Source: Amphiduros pacificus (Eukaryota > Annelida > Polychaeta > Phyllodocida > Hesionidae). Taken from it: DNA of 64,000 bases. Positions 42,201-55,123 of this stretch are shown here, one piece after another. The notes under the pieces were generated by a model. It did not search any database. It had not been told where the DNA came from and worked only from the letters and a program-made list of their open reading frames with translations. The first letter of the stretch is position 1; the number at the start of each line of letters is the position of its first letter. The stretch lies in the NCBI GenBank assembly GCA_949316495.1, contig OX439001.1:34184388-34248387 (forward strand), given 5' to 3'. The position numbers and the translations under genes were made by a program.

Positions 42201-44515
42201 ATATGTTTAACAAAATTAAGATACATGTTTTATTAAGATATCTTTATTCCAAAAAGCAAGTCAAGTGTGTAAAGTAGAGGCTAGAAGGTAAGGTTGGAAA
42301 GTGTAGGCTAGCAATTCAAGTTGGAGAGTGGAGGCGGGCAAAAAATGTTGAAAATGGAGGATAGCAAATAAAATGTGGAAAGTGTAGGGCGGTAGGTCAG
42401 GGATGAAAGCAAAGGAGAGAAAGTACGAGAAGCGTGGAACAAATGGATGGGATATTTGTAGGAAACTCATGGAAGGGAGCACACATTGACCCCATGCTTC
42501 TTTTGTTCTTTATCATTGTCAGACATGTTGGGAAACATAAATATCAGCATGATTTCTTTATTCCTAATAAAAATGTATTTGACGAAATAATGATTTCTGT
42601 AAAATCTGAGATGATGGTCCATAATTTCTTTCTCTAATTTCTTTTACAAATTTCTTTCTCTAATTTGTTTCTCTATTTCTTTCTCTAAATATTGGATTTG
42701 TATACCATGGTATTTCCCATTGTTGGGCAACTTAATAATTTTAAACAAAATAAATGCCCTGTAGATCACAGCCTATCCACTCACCTAAGACAAACGCTGC
42801 CACCAATCTAACGATGGACTGTGGCGCTGGGCAGTCATCAGCAAACATGGCGACGGCCACGTATTCCCCGCAGGTCAGACACACGGTCGCCATGCTGGTG
42901 GTTCGCAGAACCACAATATTGATCCAAGCAAACATGAAAGACACCAGGTCTCCAAAAGCATACTTCAGATATATGTACGTGGATCCAGATTTTGGAATAA
43001 GGGTTCCCAGCTCAGCATAACAAAGTGCCCCTGGAAGGAAAGGTCATCTTTTTATATGGAAACATTGACGTTTAAAACTCTCTTGTTCTCAAACATTTAA
43101 CTTATAGTACCCTACCAAATAAGGAGATGACTCCACATTTGAGACTTATAGCACCTTACCAAATAAGGAGATGACTCCACATTGAGACTTATAGTACCCT
43201 ACCAAATAAGGAGATGACTCCACATTGAGACTTATAGTACCTTACCAAATAAGGAGATGACTCCACATTGAGACTTAAAGTACCTTACCAAATAAGGAGA
43301 TGACTCCACATTGAGACTTATAGTACCTTACCAAATAAGGAGATGACTCCACATATTGTCCAGCTGACCAGAGTGAGTCCCACAGACCCCGAACCTTCCA
43401 GTACTCCCTTTGGGGAGATGAAGATCCCTGAACCTGCAGAAATATCAGATCATAGCACTGCACGAAAAGTCAGCTTTATTTTCTTTTATACACAACAGAA
43501 GGTGCCCAAATCTCGCCTATTTAGGATGTATTTCGTAAACTTGGTAGGAAATATCCAAAATATAACCTTTAAGGTTTTGACAAGGACTAATACAAAGGAC
43601 TAATATAAACTACTATATAAAACTCCATACATGTGAAAAACGTTTGAATTAGGACGGATTATGTTATTCCCAAATCTGTGTCAAATTAGCATATCATGTG
43701 TTCTACATGTATTATCAATATATAATTTAAATATATATTTTTTATATTTCATTCCAAAACAAAAATGATATGAAATCTTACCATTTTACACAAGACAATG
43801 TAAGATTTGTACTGGTTATTGTAAAATATAATGCCTATTTTAAAGTTGATAAAGTTAACAGAATATAACAAACAAACAAATATTTTTGTTAGCATATAAG
43901 CACTTTCTTTGGACAAAGTGCTGTTTTAGAACAAATGAATTTAATTCATAAAAGTAATCCATCGTAAATATCAAATATGAAGCCATTGAATGAGATAGCC
44001 AGATTCCTATTATGCCATTTCTTAGTCAGAATAGTAACATTTTATATATTCTGTGTCAGTGTACAACACACCATGGCCAGGTAGCATTTGAAGAAAATGT
44101 GGAATAAAAAGGAAAGGTATACCACAAGAGGTAGACAGTTTCCGGAATGTTCCTCACCAATCATCGTTCCAACAATGAGGGATATACCAGAAACTATACC
44201 AAGCCTCTTTTTCAGTTTCACTTCCGTTCCATCTCCAGTCAGGGTACTGAGGCTGCTCATACTCGATTCCGGTTCCCTCTTATTAGATATACGATACCTG
44301 CTGTCATTCTGTTCATACCGAGAACTGTCTGGGAAATAGATGTTTTATTTATCAAAGGCAGTTCATGGATACAAAAATACATGGAACAAAGAACAACAAA
44401 GTCGTACATTTCGCAAAAAAACACATTGAACAATATCTGTCTTGATATCTTATTTTTTCACATATTATCTCAGCAAGTAGCTAATCTGGTTAATATATAA
44501 TTTACCGTCTTTCAT
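39223..44515 (-). CDS. SLC7A9-like: b(0,+)-type amino-acid transporter light chain, copy D
   Basis: Exons on minus, 5'->3': 44506-44515, 44158-44328, 43332-43433, 42785-43030, 41928-42053, 41663-41762, 41282-41450, 40800-40903, 40558-40654, 40148-40297, 39391-39559, 39223-39284; 501 codons plus stop. It starts [15 protein letters not shown] and has a long Ser-rich N-terminus before [21 protein letters not shown] is kept in helix 1. The loop Cys lies in FADDCPAPQ, shifted in context but still Cys-Pro. Helix 6 has the family Asp (WAYDGW) but continues NTFNAVTEE rather than NNLNYVTEE, and helix 4 begins LITGVNCYS with Gly for Trp. It also differs in exon 9 ([15 protein letters not shown]) and exon 10 ([10 protein letters not shown]). 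Together these make D the most unusual of the Asp-type copies. The donor of exon 43332-43433 has five downstream near-copies. Confidence 0.92.
43100..43331. repeat. Five extra copies of the exon 3 end and splice donor of copy D (43-bp tandem repeat)
   Basis: Numbering from the listed coding exons, the true third exon ends at 43332. Downstream on minus the last bases of the exon with its donor (GGAGTCATCTCCTTATTTG then GTAAGG) recur with exon-edge equivalents at 43289, 43246, 43203, 43160 and 43116, a period of 43-44 bp. Three keep GTAAGG and two have GTAGGG. The array clearly arose by tandem duplication across the exon-intron border. Confidence 0.88.
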
Positions 44516-47500
44516 TTGAGGTAAATGGCAATCTTTCCATCCTGATAACATCAAAGATGATCTGGGTTATTTTTGCATGACGTGCCAGACATACAAGAAA
44601 TATAACTTTACAGAAATTAATTCCTCATGAGATGAGTGTGCAAAACCAGAATGCTTGAGTGACTCACAAACATCATTTCACTCTTCATTTGTACATTTGC
44701 CCTTTCCCAGGTGCAGTTACAGGCTCAAAACTTCCATCCAAACAGTAAAAATAAGAAATATAGAATGGATTTGCAGGTTTTCAGGATAAACGTTGCAATT
44801 AGTTTGTTTCAGGAATGCTTCTTTCCTGGCAAGGACTTAAACCAGTTCCTGTCCTTTTGGTAATCAATAGCACACAAAAACAAGCAAGTATACTTAAAGA
44901 GGGCCTTAATGTCAAAAACCATGTCAATGATATATATAATAATAATAATAATATACCTTGTCTCTGTTTCTACTTTTGGACCGCTTGCCTCGAGGCAAGG
45001 TTATTGACTCTCATTCAATCTGTTGCACTTTTCTCACATGGGGCGTGATTGAAAAGGTCACATACTAGACAAGATTGAATGTATTGTTACCTGTTTTGCC
45101 TTTTATTTTATTTCTGGATTTAAATTTTGATAGACTTTAGTTTATATAGAATAATAATAAAACCCACGTTTCTGAGACGTTAATTTCATATATCACCATA
45201 GATATAAGATACATTTGAAAGACGTTTAAAGTATTCATGAAACCTGACTTTCAGATACATTTTCTTTACATAACATGAATGTTTGTACCCTAAACAGTGC
45301 TTTTATGTAGTAGTACCCAAAATATTCCCTGTTAACAGCTTTCTGTGGCACTTGAAAGTTGATCAGTTGTCTGCTGAATCCTACACCAGCAATTGAACAC
45401 TTTGTCAACAAGCTTTGTTTAGCTGTTCTGTGATCTCGTGTAAACACCTAATGAGTTACCAGTTGGGCACCTGTCCAGCTTGGGAAACAGGGTGGAGATG
45501 TTATGTTCAATTTATTGCCAGGAGTTTACTTCAGTAAACTGTATTTGAATCAATGAAATAACTGTCATGGTTGTGACAAATATTTTATGGTTGTGGCAGA
45601 TATCTTATGGTTGTGAAAGATCTATCATTTGTGGGAAAAGTATACTATTTATTTGAAAACCTTTCTGTTAAAAAGGGAAGACATGACTCAAAGGCTGCAT
45701 GGAATCCCCCCTAACTTAAAGGCCGAGATGTGGGAAAAGTGACATTTTAAAAACCCTTTGATTACTGGTTTGGCCTTAAATCACAAGGACTTTGAATGGC
45801 AAAACTGTGAATGCTGATAATTGGTATCAGTGAAATTTATGATTTGACCCTCTTTGATGAAATTTGGGGTTTTTCACACCACTGAATGGGAAGACATCAT
45901 AGGCGGCATGGATACCACCTTAAAGGCTGGGCTATATATAATTTTTTTAAACATTTTTTGCAAACATATATAATATAAAAAATAATGATTTTCCTCATTT
46001 ATAACTTCATAAATATTCATCTGTTTTTAATAATTTTACCACCAAAAGAAAGCCAAGAAAAGGCACTATCATCATGATAAGTATTATTTTCCAATTCATT
46101 CTCTAAATAGTGAAAGAAATGGCCGAAAATGTGTTGCTTCAATTTTGACAATTGGTAAACAACACCTCCTGTGACTTATGGAGCCCCCTGACAGTTCAAA
46201 GGTCAAGGTCAAACAGCACACTTCCTGTCCAGTACTGGCAGTACTTGGTGGTCACAAAAAATCATAATTCTCAGAGCTGATGTTTTTTTATGGATTTCAG
46301 ACAGATAGCCTGTATGTATGTCAATTTTAAGATCATATATTGTTTTCAGATACCTTAAATCACTGTAAAATCGCCTGGAACCTTCCAGGTTACATGAATG
46401 CTTTAATAAAATCAACTGTTCGATGCCTCAGATTACGCATATATATATTACATATTACAATTAAAGCCCACATTCTTCGGTAGTTTACTTCATGTATGGT
46501 ATTGGTATTTTAAGGTCATACATTGATTGTGTTGAGATTAAATATCATGGCAACCAAGGCCCATGCTTTGGGGATGGATAGTTCACAAACAAGTTATTTC
46601 AAGCCAAAGCTGAGATGTAATAATATTTGATAAATGCACTGAATATATCAGCATAAAAGCTCTACTATTAGCAGGAAATAAAGTGTCTTGGGATGCACAA
46701 TCGATCAGCTTATAAAATAAAGTTTAAATGAGCTACTGGCTCAGACCTAAACATAAGCATAGCACGTGGTCTCTCATACAACTCCCCAAGATAATCTACA
46801 CAATGATAAATATCCTCTATGGCACAGTGTCAGGATCATTACTGAATACAATACTTTGTTTGACTCCTCGGGCCAAGGTCCTTCGCAGGTATGGCACGAG
46901 AGTCAAATGACACTCAGATTTACATCAATTGGGCCACTGAGAAATGAGGAATTAAAACTCCTCACACCAAAAACCAACAGACCATGTATTGCCCGTCTCA
47001 GTTTCAAATGAATTAAATCAACAAATCTTCAAAGATAAACTCTCCAACAAGCATTCACCATTAATAGATACGGATAGTGATAATGCTGAAATTGTAGGAT
47101 AGTATACTGCTGAAAGTGTGGAATTAATGAAGATTACACCTGAACGTTTTTATGTGTACAATGAGTTGCCTAATATCAATGTCAGCCATGTATTGGGTAC
47201 ATGGGACTTGGGACTGGTATATGTTACTCTTTTTAGGTAAAATTATTACTTTGAGTAATGTTTTTTTGGTATAAAAAAATGCTGAATTTACTGGTGTGTA
47301 TTTTATTTTATCCTATCCAGGTGCAAATTCGACTCAAAGTTATATTTGTGATTAAGATGAAAAATAGATTAATTGTATAATTGCATTCCGGTTAAGGCCC
47401 CCAAGAAATATTGAGTCAATTTTCAGCCAACTTTCAAATACATAGTTTTAGGGCTTTAACGGCTTGGGTACCACTATGACATTTTGCTGCCAGCACAAAA

Positions 47501-47636
47501 CCTGTAAATGCACTCACGACTATGCCATATTCAACCTTCTACTTTCAAATGGCACAAAAATTTACGTTGGGATAATATGATGGGTAATAACATTGGATCA
47601 TGACGTTTAGGGTATAAACATAAGGAAAAATGTATT
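44516..47636. other. Intergenic gap upstream of copy D
   Basis: Contains the copy D 5' flank. I see small direct repeats (TTATGGTTGTGGCAGATAT type near 45570-45640; a diverged block with GGGAAGACAT near 45677 and 45888) but no gene or RNA I can support. Confidence 0.45.
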
Positions 47637-47639
47637 TCA

Positions 47640-50600
47640 AAATCTGATTACACGAGAGCTGTCAAAACTACGTTATAACCATATCTTTATTAAGCAAATG
47701 CATTATTTGCTTAATAAAGAACGAGCGTGAAGTTCTTTTGATATTTGATATTTGATATTTGACGTTTTTTTCAAAAGGTGTCAACAAGTATGTCTCAGTG
47801 TACCCTTTTGGGACATGGTGAAAAAAGTTGTGTAAAAGGATATATATCCTGTCAAAAACGGATATATCCCTTTTCCTGTGACAAATGAGTTTTTCAGTAT
47901 GATTAATGGCCTTCTCAACCTTGTAGCATAGTCTTAATCATTTATTGTCAATATATTAATGGAGAATAACTGTGTACACCTTCATACCCTTTTGGTATTT
48001 GGTTAGAAACGTTATGTAAAAGGATATATATCCTTTAAAACACTAAAATGTACCTTTAGCTATCACAAACACATTTTTTAGCATGATAATGATTCACAAG
48101 CATTGTTGCAGAGCCTTCCCAAACATGGATATACTAATAAAGGGTTAGACATACTTGCTAGGCATGTCTAGAACACATCTAGAGACATTAGAAGGAGATG
48201 AAAAATATATGAGTAGGAAATATGGCCCTTTTCCCGTGGCAAAATGTGCATATCCAATACAGAACATTCTAAGAGTTGCCGCACTGTCTTCGCAGATTTT
48301 GAGGGACTAATGAGGGGTCAGACATACTTGCTAGACATGTCTAGAACATATCTAGTGACATTAGAAGGCGAGGAAAAATATATGAGTAGGAGATATGGCC
48401 CTTTTACTCTGCTAAAATTCACATATTTCAACATTTTTTGAGTTTTCAAATGCGAACATTCTAAGAGTTGCCGCACTGTCTTCGCAGATTTTGAGGGACT
48501 AATGAGGGGTCAGACATACTTGCAAGACATGTCTAGAACATATCTAGTGACATGAGAAGACGAGGAAAAATAAATGAGTAGGATATATTGCCCTTTTCCC
48601 ATGGCAAAATGTGCACATCTAATACAGCACATTCTAAGAGTTGCCGCACTGTCTTCGCAGATTTTGAGGGACTAATGAGGGGTCAGACATACTTGCTAGG
48701 CATGTCTAGAACATATCTAGTGACATTAAAAGGCGAGGAAAAATATATGAGTAGGAGATATTGCCCTTTTCCCTTGGCAAAATGTGCATATCCAATACAG
48801 CACATTCTAAGAGTTGCCGCACTGTCTTCGCAGATTTTGAGGGACTAATGAGGGGTCAGACATACTTGCTAGACATGTCTAGAACATATCTAGTGACATT
48901 AGAAGGCGAGGAAAAATATATGAGTAGGAGATATGGCCCTTTTACTCTGCTAAAATTCACATATTTCAACATTTTTGGATTTTTCAAATGCGAACATTCT
49001 AAGAGTTGCCGCACTGTCTTCGCAGATTTTGAGGGACTAATGAGGGGTCAGACATACTTGCAAGACATGTCTAGAACATATCTAATAACATGAGAAGGCG
49101 AGGAAAAATATATGAGTAGGAGATATTGCCCTTTTCCCTTGGCAAAATGTGCATATCCAATACGGCACATTCTAAGAGTTGCCGCACTGTCTTCGCAGAT
49201 TTTGAGGGACTAATGAGGGGTCAGACATACTTACTAGGCATGTCTAGAACATATCTAATGACATTAGAAGGCGAGGAAAAATATATGAGTTGGAGATATG
49301 GCCCTTTTACTCTGCTAAAATTCACATGTTTTAACATATTTTTATTTTTCAAATGCAAACATTCTAAGAGTTGTCGCACTGTCTTCGCAGATTTTGAGGG
49401 ACTAATGAGGGGTCAGACATACTTGCTAGACATGTCTAGAACATATCTATTGACACTAGAAGGCGAGGAAAAATATATGAGTAGGAAATATGGCCCTTTT
49501 CCCGTGGCAAAATGTGCATATCCATATTTCAAATGCGAACATTCTAAGAGTTGCCGCACTGTCTTCGCAGATTTTGAGGGACTATTGAGGGGTCAGACAT
49601 ACTTGCTAGACATGTCTAGAACATATCTAGTGACATTAGAAGGCGAGGAAAAATATATGAGTAGGAGATATGGCCCTTTTCCAGTGGTAAAATGTGCATA
49701 TCCAATACAGAACATTCTAAGAGTTGCCGCACTGTCTTCGCAGATTTTGAGGGAATAATGATGGGTCAGATATACTTGCTAGACATGTCTAGAACATATC
49801 TAGTGACATTAGAAGGCGAGGAAAAATATATGAGTAGGAGATATGGCCCTTTTCCCGTGGTAAAATGTGCATATCCAATACAGGACATTCTAAGAGTTGC
49901 CGCACTGTCTTCGCAGATTTTGAGGGACTAATGAGGGGTCAGACATACTTGCTAGACATGTCTAGAACATATCTAGTGACATAAGAAGGCGAGGAAAAAT
50001 ATATGAGTAGGAGATATGGCCCTTTTACTCTGCTAAAATTCACATATTTCAACATTTTTTTATTTTTCAAATGTGAACATTCTAAGAGTTGCCGCACTGT
50101 CTTCGCAGATTTTGAGGGACTAATGAGGGGTCAGACATACTTGCTAGACATGTCTAGAACATATCTATTGACATTAAAAGGCGAGGAAAACTCTTAGAAT
50201 GTGCTGCATTGGATATGCACATTTTGCCATGGGAAAAGGGCCATAACACCTACTCATATATTTTTCCTCGCCTTCTAGTGTCACTAGATATGTTCTAGAC
50301 ATGTCTAGCAAGTATGTCTGACCCCTCATTAGTCCCTCAAAATCTGCGAAGACAGTGCGGCAACTCTTAGAATGTTCGCATTTGAAATATGGATATGCAC
50401 ATTTTGCCACGGGAAAAGGGCCATATTTCCTACTCATATATTTTTCCTCGCCTTCTAATGTCACTAGATATGTTCTAGACATTTGTAGCAAGTATGTCTG
50501 ACCCCTCATTAGTCCCTCAAAATCTGCAAAGACAGTGCGGCAACTCTTAGAATGTGCTATATTGGATATGCACATTTTGCATAAAATGGGCCATATTTCC

Positions 50601-53523
50601 TACTCATATATTTCATACTCATATATTTTTCCTCGCCTTCTAATGTAACTAGATATGTTCTAGACATGTCTAGCAAGTATGTCTGACCCCTCATTAGTCC
50701 CTCAAAATCTGCAAAGACGGTGCGGCAACTCTTAGAATGTGCTGTATTGGATATGCACATTTTGCATAAAATGGGCCATATTTCCTACTCATATATTTCC
50801 TACTCATATATTTTTCCTCGCCTTCTAATGTCACTAGATATGTTCTAGAAATGTGTAAGAAGTATGTCTGACCCCTCATTAGTCCCTCAAAATCTGCGAA
50901 GACAGTGCGGCAACTCTTAGAATGTGCTGTATTGGATATGCACATTTTGCTTAAAATGGGCCATATTTCCTACTCATATATTTCCTACTCATATATTTTT
51001 CCTCGCCTTCTAATGTCACTAGATATGTTCTAGACATGTCTAGCAAGTATGTCTGACCCCTCATTAGTCCCTCAAAATCTGCGAAGACAGTGCGGCAACT
51101 CTTAAAATGTTCTGTATTTGATATGCACATTTTGCCACGGGAAAAGGGCCATATTTCCTACTCATATATTTTTCCTCGCCTTCTAATGTCATTAGATATG
51201 TTCTAGACATGTCTAGCAAGTATGTCTGACCCCTCATTAGTCCCTCAAAATCTGCGAAGACAGTGCGACAACTCTTAGAATGTTTGCATTTGAAAAATAA
51301 AAATATGTTAAAACATGTGAATTTTAGCAGAGTAAAAGGGCCATATCTCCAACTCATATATTTTTCCTCGCCTTCTAATGTCATTAGATATGTTCTAGAC
51401 ATGCCTAGCAAGTATGTCTGACCCCTCATTAGTCCCTCAAAATCTGCGAAGACAGTGCGGCAACTCTTAGAATGTGCCGTATTGGATATGCACATTTTGC
51501 CAAGGGAAAAGGGCAATATCTCCTACTCATATATTTTTCCTCGCCTTCTCATGTTATTAGATATGTTCAAGACATGTCTTGCAAGTATGTCTGACCCCTC
51601 ATTAGTCCCTCAAAATCTGCTAAGACAGTGCGGCAACTCTTAGAATGTTCGCATTTGAAAAATCCAAAAATGTTGAAATATGTGAATTTTAGCAGAGTAA
51701 AAGGGCCATATCTCCTACTCATATATTTTTCCTCGCCTTCTAATGTCACTAGATATGTTCTAGACATGTCTAGCAAGTATGTCTGACCCCTCATTAGTCC
51801 CTCAAAATCTGCGAAGACAGTGCGGCAACTCTTAGAATGTGCTGTATTGGATATGCACATTTTGCCAAGGGAAAAGGGCAATATCTCCTACTCATATATT
51901 TTTCCTCGCCTTTTAATGTCACTAGATATGTTCTAGACATGCCTAGCAAGTATGTCTGACCCCTCATTAGTCCCTCAAAATCTGCGAAGACAGTGCGGCA
52001 ACTCTTAGAATGTGCTGTATTAGATGTGCACATTTTGCCATGGGAAAAGGGCAATATATCCTACTCATTTATTTTTCCTCGTCTTCTCATGTCACTAGAT
52101 ATGTTCTGGACATGTCTTGCAAGTATGTCTGACCCCTCATTAGTCCCTCAAAATCTGCGAAGACAGTGCGGCAACTCTTAGAATGTTCGCATTTGAAAAC
52201 TCAAAAAATGTTGAAATATGTGAATTTTAGCAGAGTAAAAGGGCCATATCTCCTACTCATATATTTTTCCTCGCCTTCTAATGTCACTAGATATGTTCTA
52301 GACATGTCTAGCAAGTATGTCTGACCCCTCATTAGTCCCTCAAAATCTGCGAAGACAGTGCGGCAACTCTTAGAATGTGCTGTATTGGATATGCACATTT
52401 TGCCAAGGGAAAAGGGCAATATCTCCTACTCATATATTTTTCCTCGCCTTTTAATGTCACTAGATATGTTCTAGACATGCCTAGCAAGTATGTCTGACCC
52501 CTCATTAGTCCCTCAAAATCTGCGAAGACAGTGCGGCAACTCTTAGAATGTGCTGTATTAGATGTGCACATTTTGCCATGGGAAAAGGGCAATATATCCT
52601 ACTCATTTATTTTTCCTCGTCTTCTCATGTCACTAGATATGTTCTGGACATGTCTTGCAAGTATGTCTGACCCCTCATTAGTCCCTCAAAATCTGCGAAG
52701 ACAGTGCGGCAACTCTTAGAATGTTCGCATTTGAAAACTCAAAAAATGTTGAAATATGTGAATTTTAGCAGAGTAAAAGGGCCATATCTCCTACTCATAT
52801 ATTTTTCCTCGCCTTCTAATGTCACTAGATATGTTCTAGACATGTCTAGCAAGTATGTCTGACCCCTCATTAGTCCCTCAAAATCTGCGAAGACAGTGCG
52901 GCAACTCTTAGAATGTTCTGTATTGGATATGCACATTTTGCCACGGGAAAAGGGCCATATTTCCTACTCATATATTTTTCATCTCCTTCTAATGTCTCTA
53001 GATGTGTTCTAGACATGCCTAGCAAGTATGTCTAACCCTTTATTAGTATATCCATGTTTGGGAAGGCTCTGCAACAATGCTTGTGAATCATTATCATGCT
53101 AAAAAATGTGTTTGTGATAGCTAAAGGTACATTTTAGTGTTTTAAAGGATATATATCCTTTTACATAACGTTTCTAACCAAATACCAAAAGGGTATGAAG
53201 GTGTACACAGTTATTCTCCATTAATATATTGATAATAAATGATTAAGACTATGCTACAAGGTTGAGAAGGCCATTAATCATACTGAAAAACTCATTTGTC
53301 ACAGGAAAAGGGATATATCCGTTTTTGACAGGATATATATCCTTTTACACAACTTTTTTCACCATGTCCCAAAAGGGTACACTGATACATACTTGTTGAC
53401 ACCTTTTGAAAAAAACGTCAAATATCAAATATCAAATATCAAAAGAACTTCACGCTCGTTAATAAAGATACTAAAGATGGTCATAACAGAGTTTTGAAAG
53501 CTCTCATGAAATCAGATTTTCCG
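47640..53523. repeat. Giant inverted repeat with inner tandem units (foldback-like element)
   Basis: Left arm about 47640-50190 and right arm about 50191-53523 are reverse complements. The outer 480-490 bp of each arm is unique sequence with only a few mismatches over the compared part. Inside, both arms carry tandem units marked by ACATTCTAAGAGTTGCCGCA: starts in the left arm at 48264, 48456, 48629, 48802, 48994, 49167, 49359, 49539, 49712, 49885 and 50077, so periods are 173 and 192 (one 180); about 16 units lie in the right arm. The arms meet without spacer at 50190/50191, at different unit phases. This is the plan of foldback-type transposons. No transposase and no clear target duplication were seen. 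Open frames in it are by-products. Confidence 0.85.
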
Positions 53524-54044
53524 ATCCCATTAATAAACAAAAACAACTTTTAGTGGCAAAGACGTTTGACTTCGGAGATTATTATCACAGATGGTATACT
53601 TCATCTTATCGTGGGGCATTCGATCAATGATCATGTAGTGCGTTGGGGTCGGGTCGGGTATGAGTTGGGTATAGAAAACACATATATATATACGTCTTAC
53701 CTTTTTGAGGATATTCATTGTTTTTCATGATGAGTAAGTTTTTCCTTGGTAACACGTACTTCTTTAATTAGTTTTTGCATATATTTCCCCATGCGTGGAA
53801 TCGTTAATAACGTTCAGTTTACCCAGGGATAATTTTTTAAAGAGTGTTCCTTTTGTGAATATCGCTTCGATTGTGATAAGGTTTTGTTGTCCTTAACTTT
53901 AGATAAAAAGGCTACTTAATTTTAGTTGTATGGTGATTATGGTGACATGAGATCTCATGATCAGTGGGAGTGCAGTCTCAATCAGAAAGTTAATTAGACT
54001 GGTCCCCCGCCGAGTGTCAAGAACATCGGCACCAGTCTAAAAGT

Positions 54045-54545
54045 TAATGCTCTCTATTGCCAACGAATCAGAACGTTAACTTTCTCTATTGCCCAAGTAT
54101 CGGAATGTTAATGCTCTCTAATGCCCACGGATCAAAACGTTAACATTCTCTATTGCCCAAGGATCAGAATGTTAATGCTCTCTATTGCCCACAGATCAGA
54201 GCGTTAATGCTCTCTATTGCCCACAGATCAGAGCGTTAACGCTCTCTATTGCCCAAGGATCAGAACGTTAACACTCTCTTTTGCCCAAGGATCAGAATGT
54301 TAATGCTCTCTATTGCCCACAGATCAGAATGTTAATGCTCTCTATTGCCCACAGATCAGAGCGTTAACGCTCTCTATTGCCCAAGGATCAGAACGTTAAC
54401 ACTCTCTATTGCCCAAGGATCAGAATGTTAACACTCTCTATTGCCCAAGGATCAGAATGTTAATGCTCTCTGTTGCCCACGGATCAAAACTTTAACACTT
54501 TCTATTGCCCACGGATCAGAATGTTAATGCTCTCTATTGCCATGT
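54045..54545. repeat. Minisatellite, about 30-bp unit, about 16 copies
   Basis: Head-to-tail units of GCTCTCTATTGCCCAAGGAT plus CAGAATGTTAAT with alternating variants (CACAGATCAGAGCG, CACGGATCAAAACG). Lies shortly right of the giant inverted repeat. Confidence 0.88.
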
Positions 54546-54924
54546 ACGTTGTCTGAAAGTTCATGTGCTCGTATGTTTTTTAGGATATTGTATTTTCACA
54601 TGGAAGCAAGAACGAATAAGCCAGTTTGGGGACTTGATGTCCGTGAAGTTAGTGGGATACTCTATATTATATATTTGACATTTCCTCCTTGAATATCTAA
54701 CCAAGTTGGCAAATATTTTCTCAGAGATAAATTGGGGACACGCCGAATGTAGCTTTGCAAACACAATATTTTCATCGAGAGCCCTGGATATTTTGCCTTT
54801 TTTTCAAATACACATATGGTCTCTCTGTGAAGACAAAGATAGACTTTCTCAAAGCTTCCTTTTGATCGTATCAGGTCATCTTTCTGGGGAAACTGGGATT
54901 AGATTGAAATGTTATCTATTTATT

Positions 54925-55123
54925 TATTTGGGGTTTTACATCACGTTCAACATTATTTCAGTCATTTCGTGATGAGACCTACTTGTAGCAGATATAGTGC
55001 TGCCTCACTGAATTGTCATGTCGCAGGTCCTTGACATGACAACCCACCCTGTCACAGATTTACAAGGACAACGGGTTAACCCTTTAGGCACAGGCCTCAG
55101 CTCATATGGGAAATTGAATCATT
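54925..55123 (-). repeat. SINE fragment, copy 5
   Basis: Tail and body of the same SINE family (GGGGTTTTACATCACGTTCA to CTCATATGGGAAATTG). It breaks off before the tRNA-like head. Confidence 0.8.

Noticed and set aside
46728-47011. Two overlapping frames near 46.8 kb as a possible gene
   Set aside because: No motif, splice site or homology I recognise, and the frames overlap on the same strand as expected by chance.
48244-52936. Many overlapping open frames with SKSCRTVFADFEGLMRG-type sequence
   Set aside because: They follow the 173/192-bp repeat unit, switch frame from unit to unit (173 is not divisible by three) and occur as mirror copies on both strands. No known domain or splice structure.
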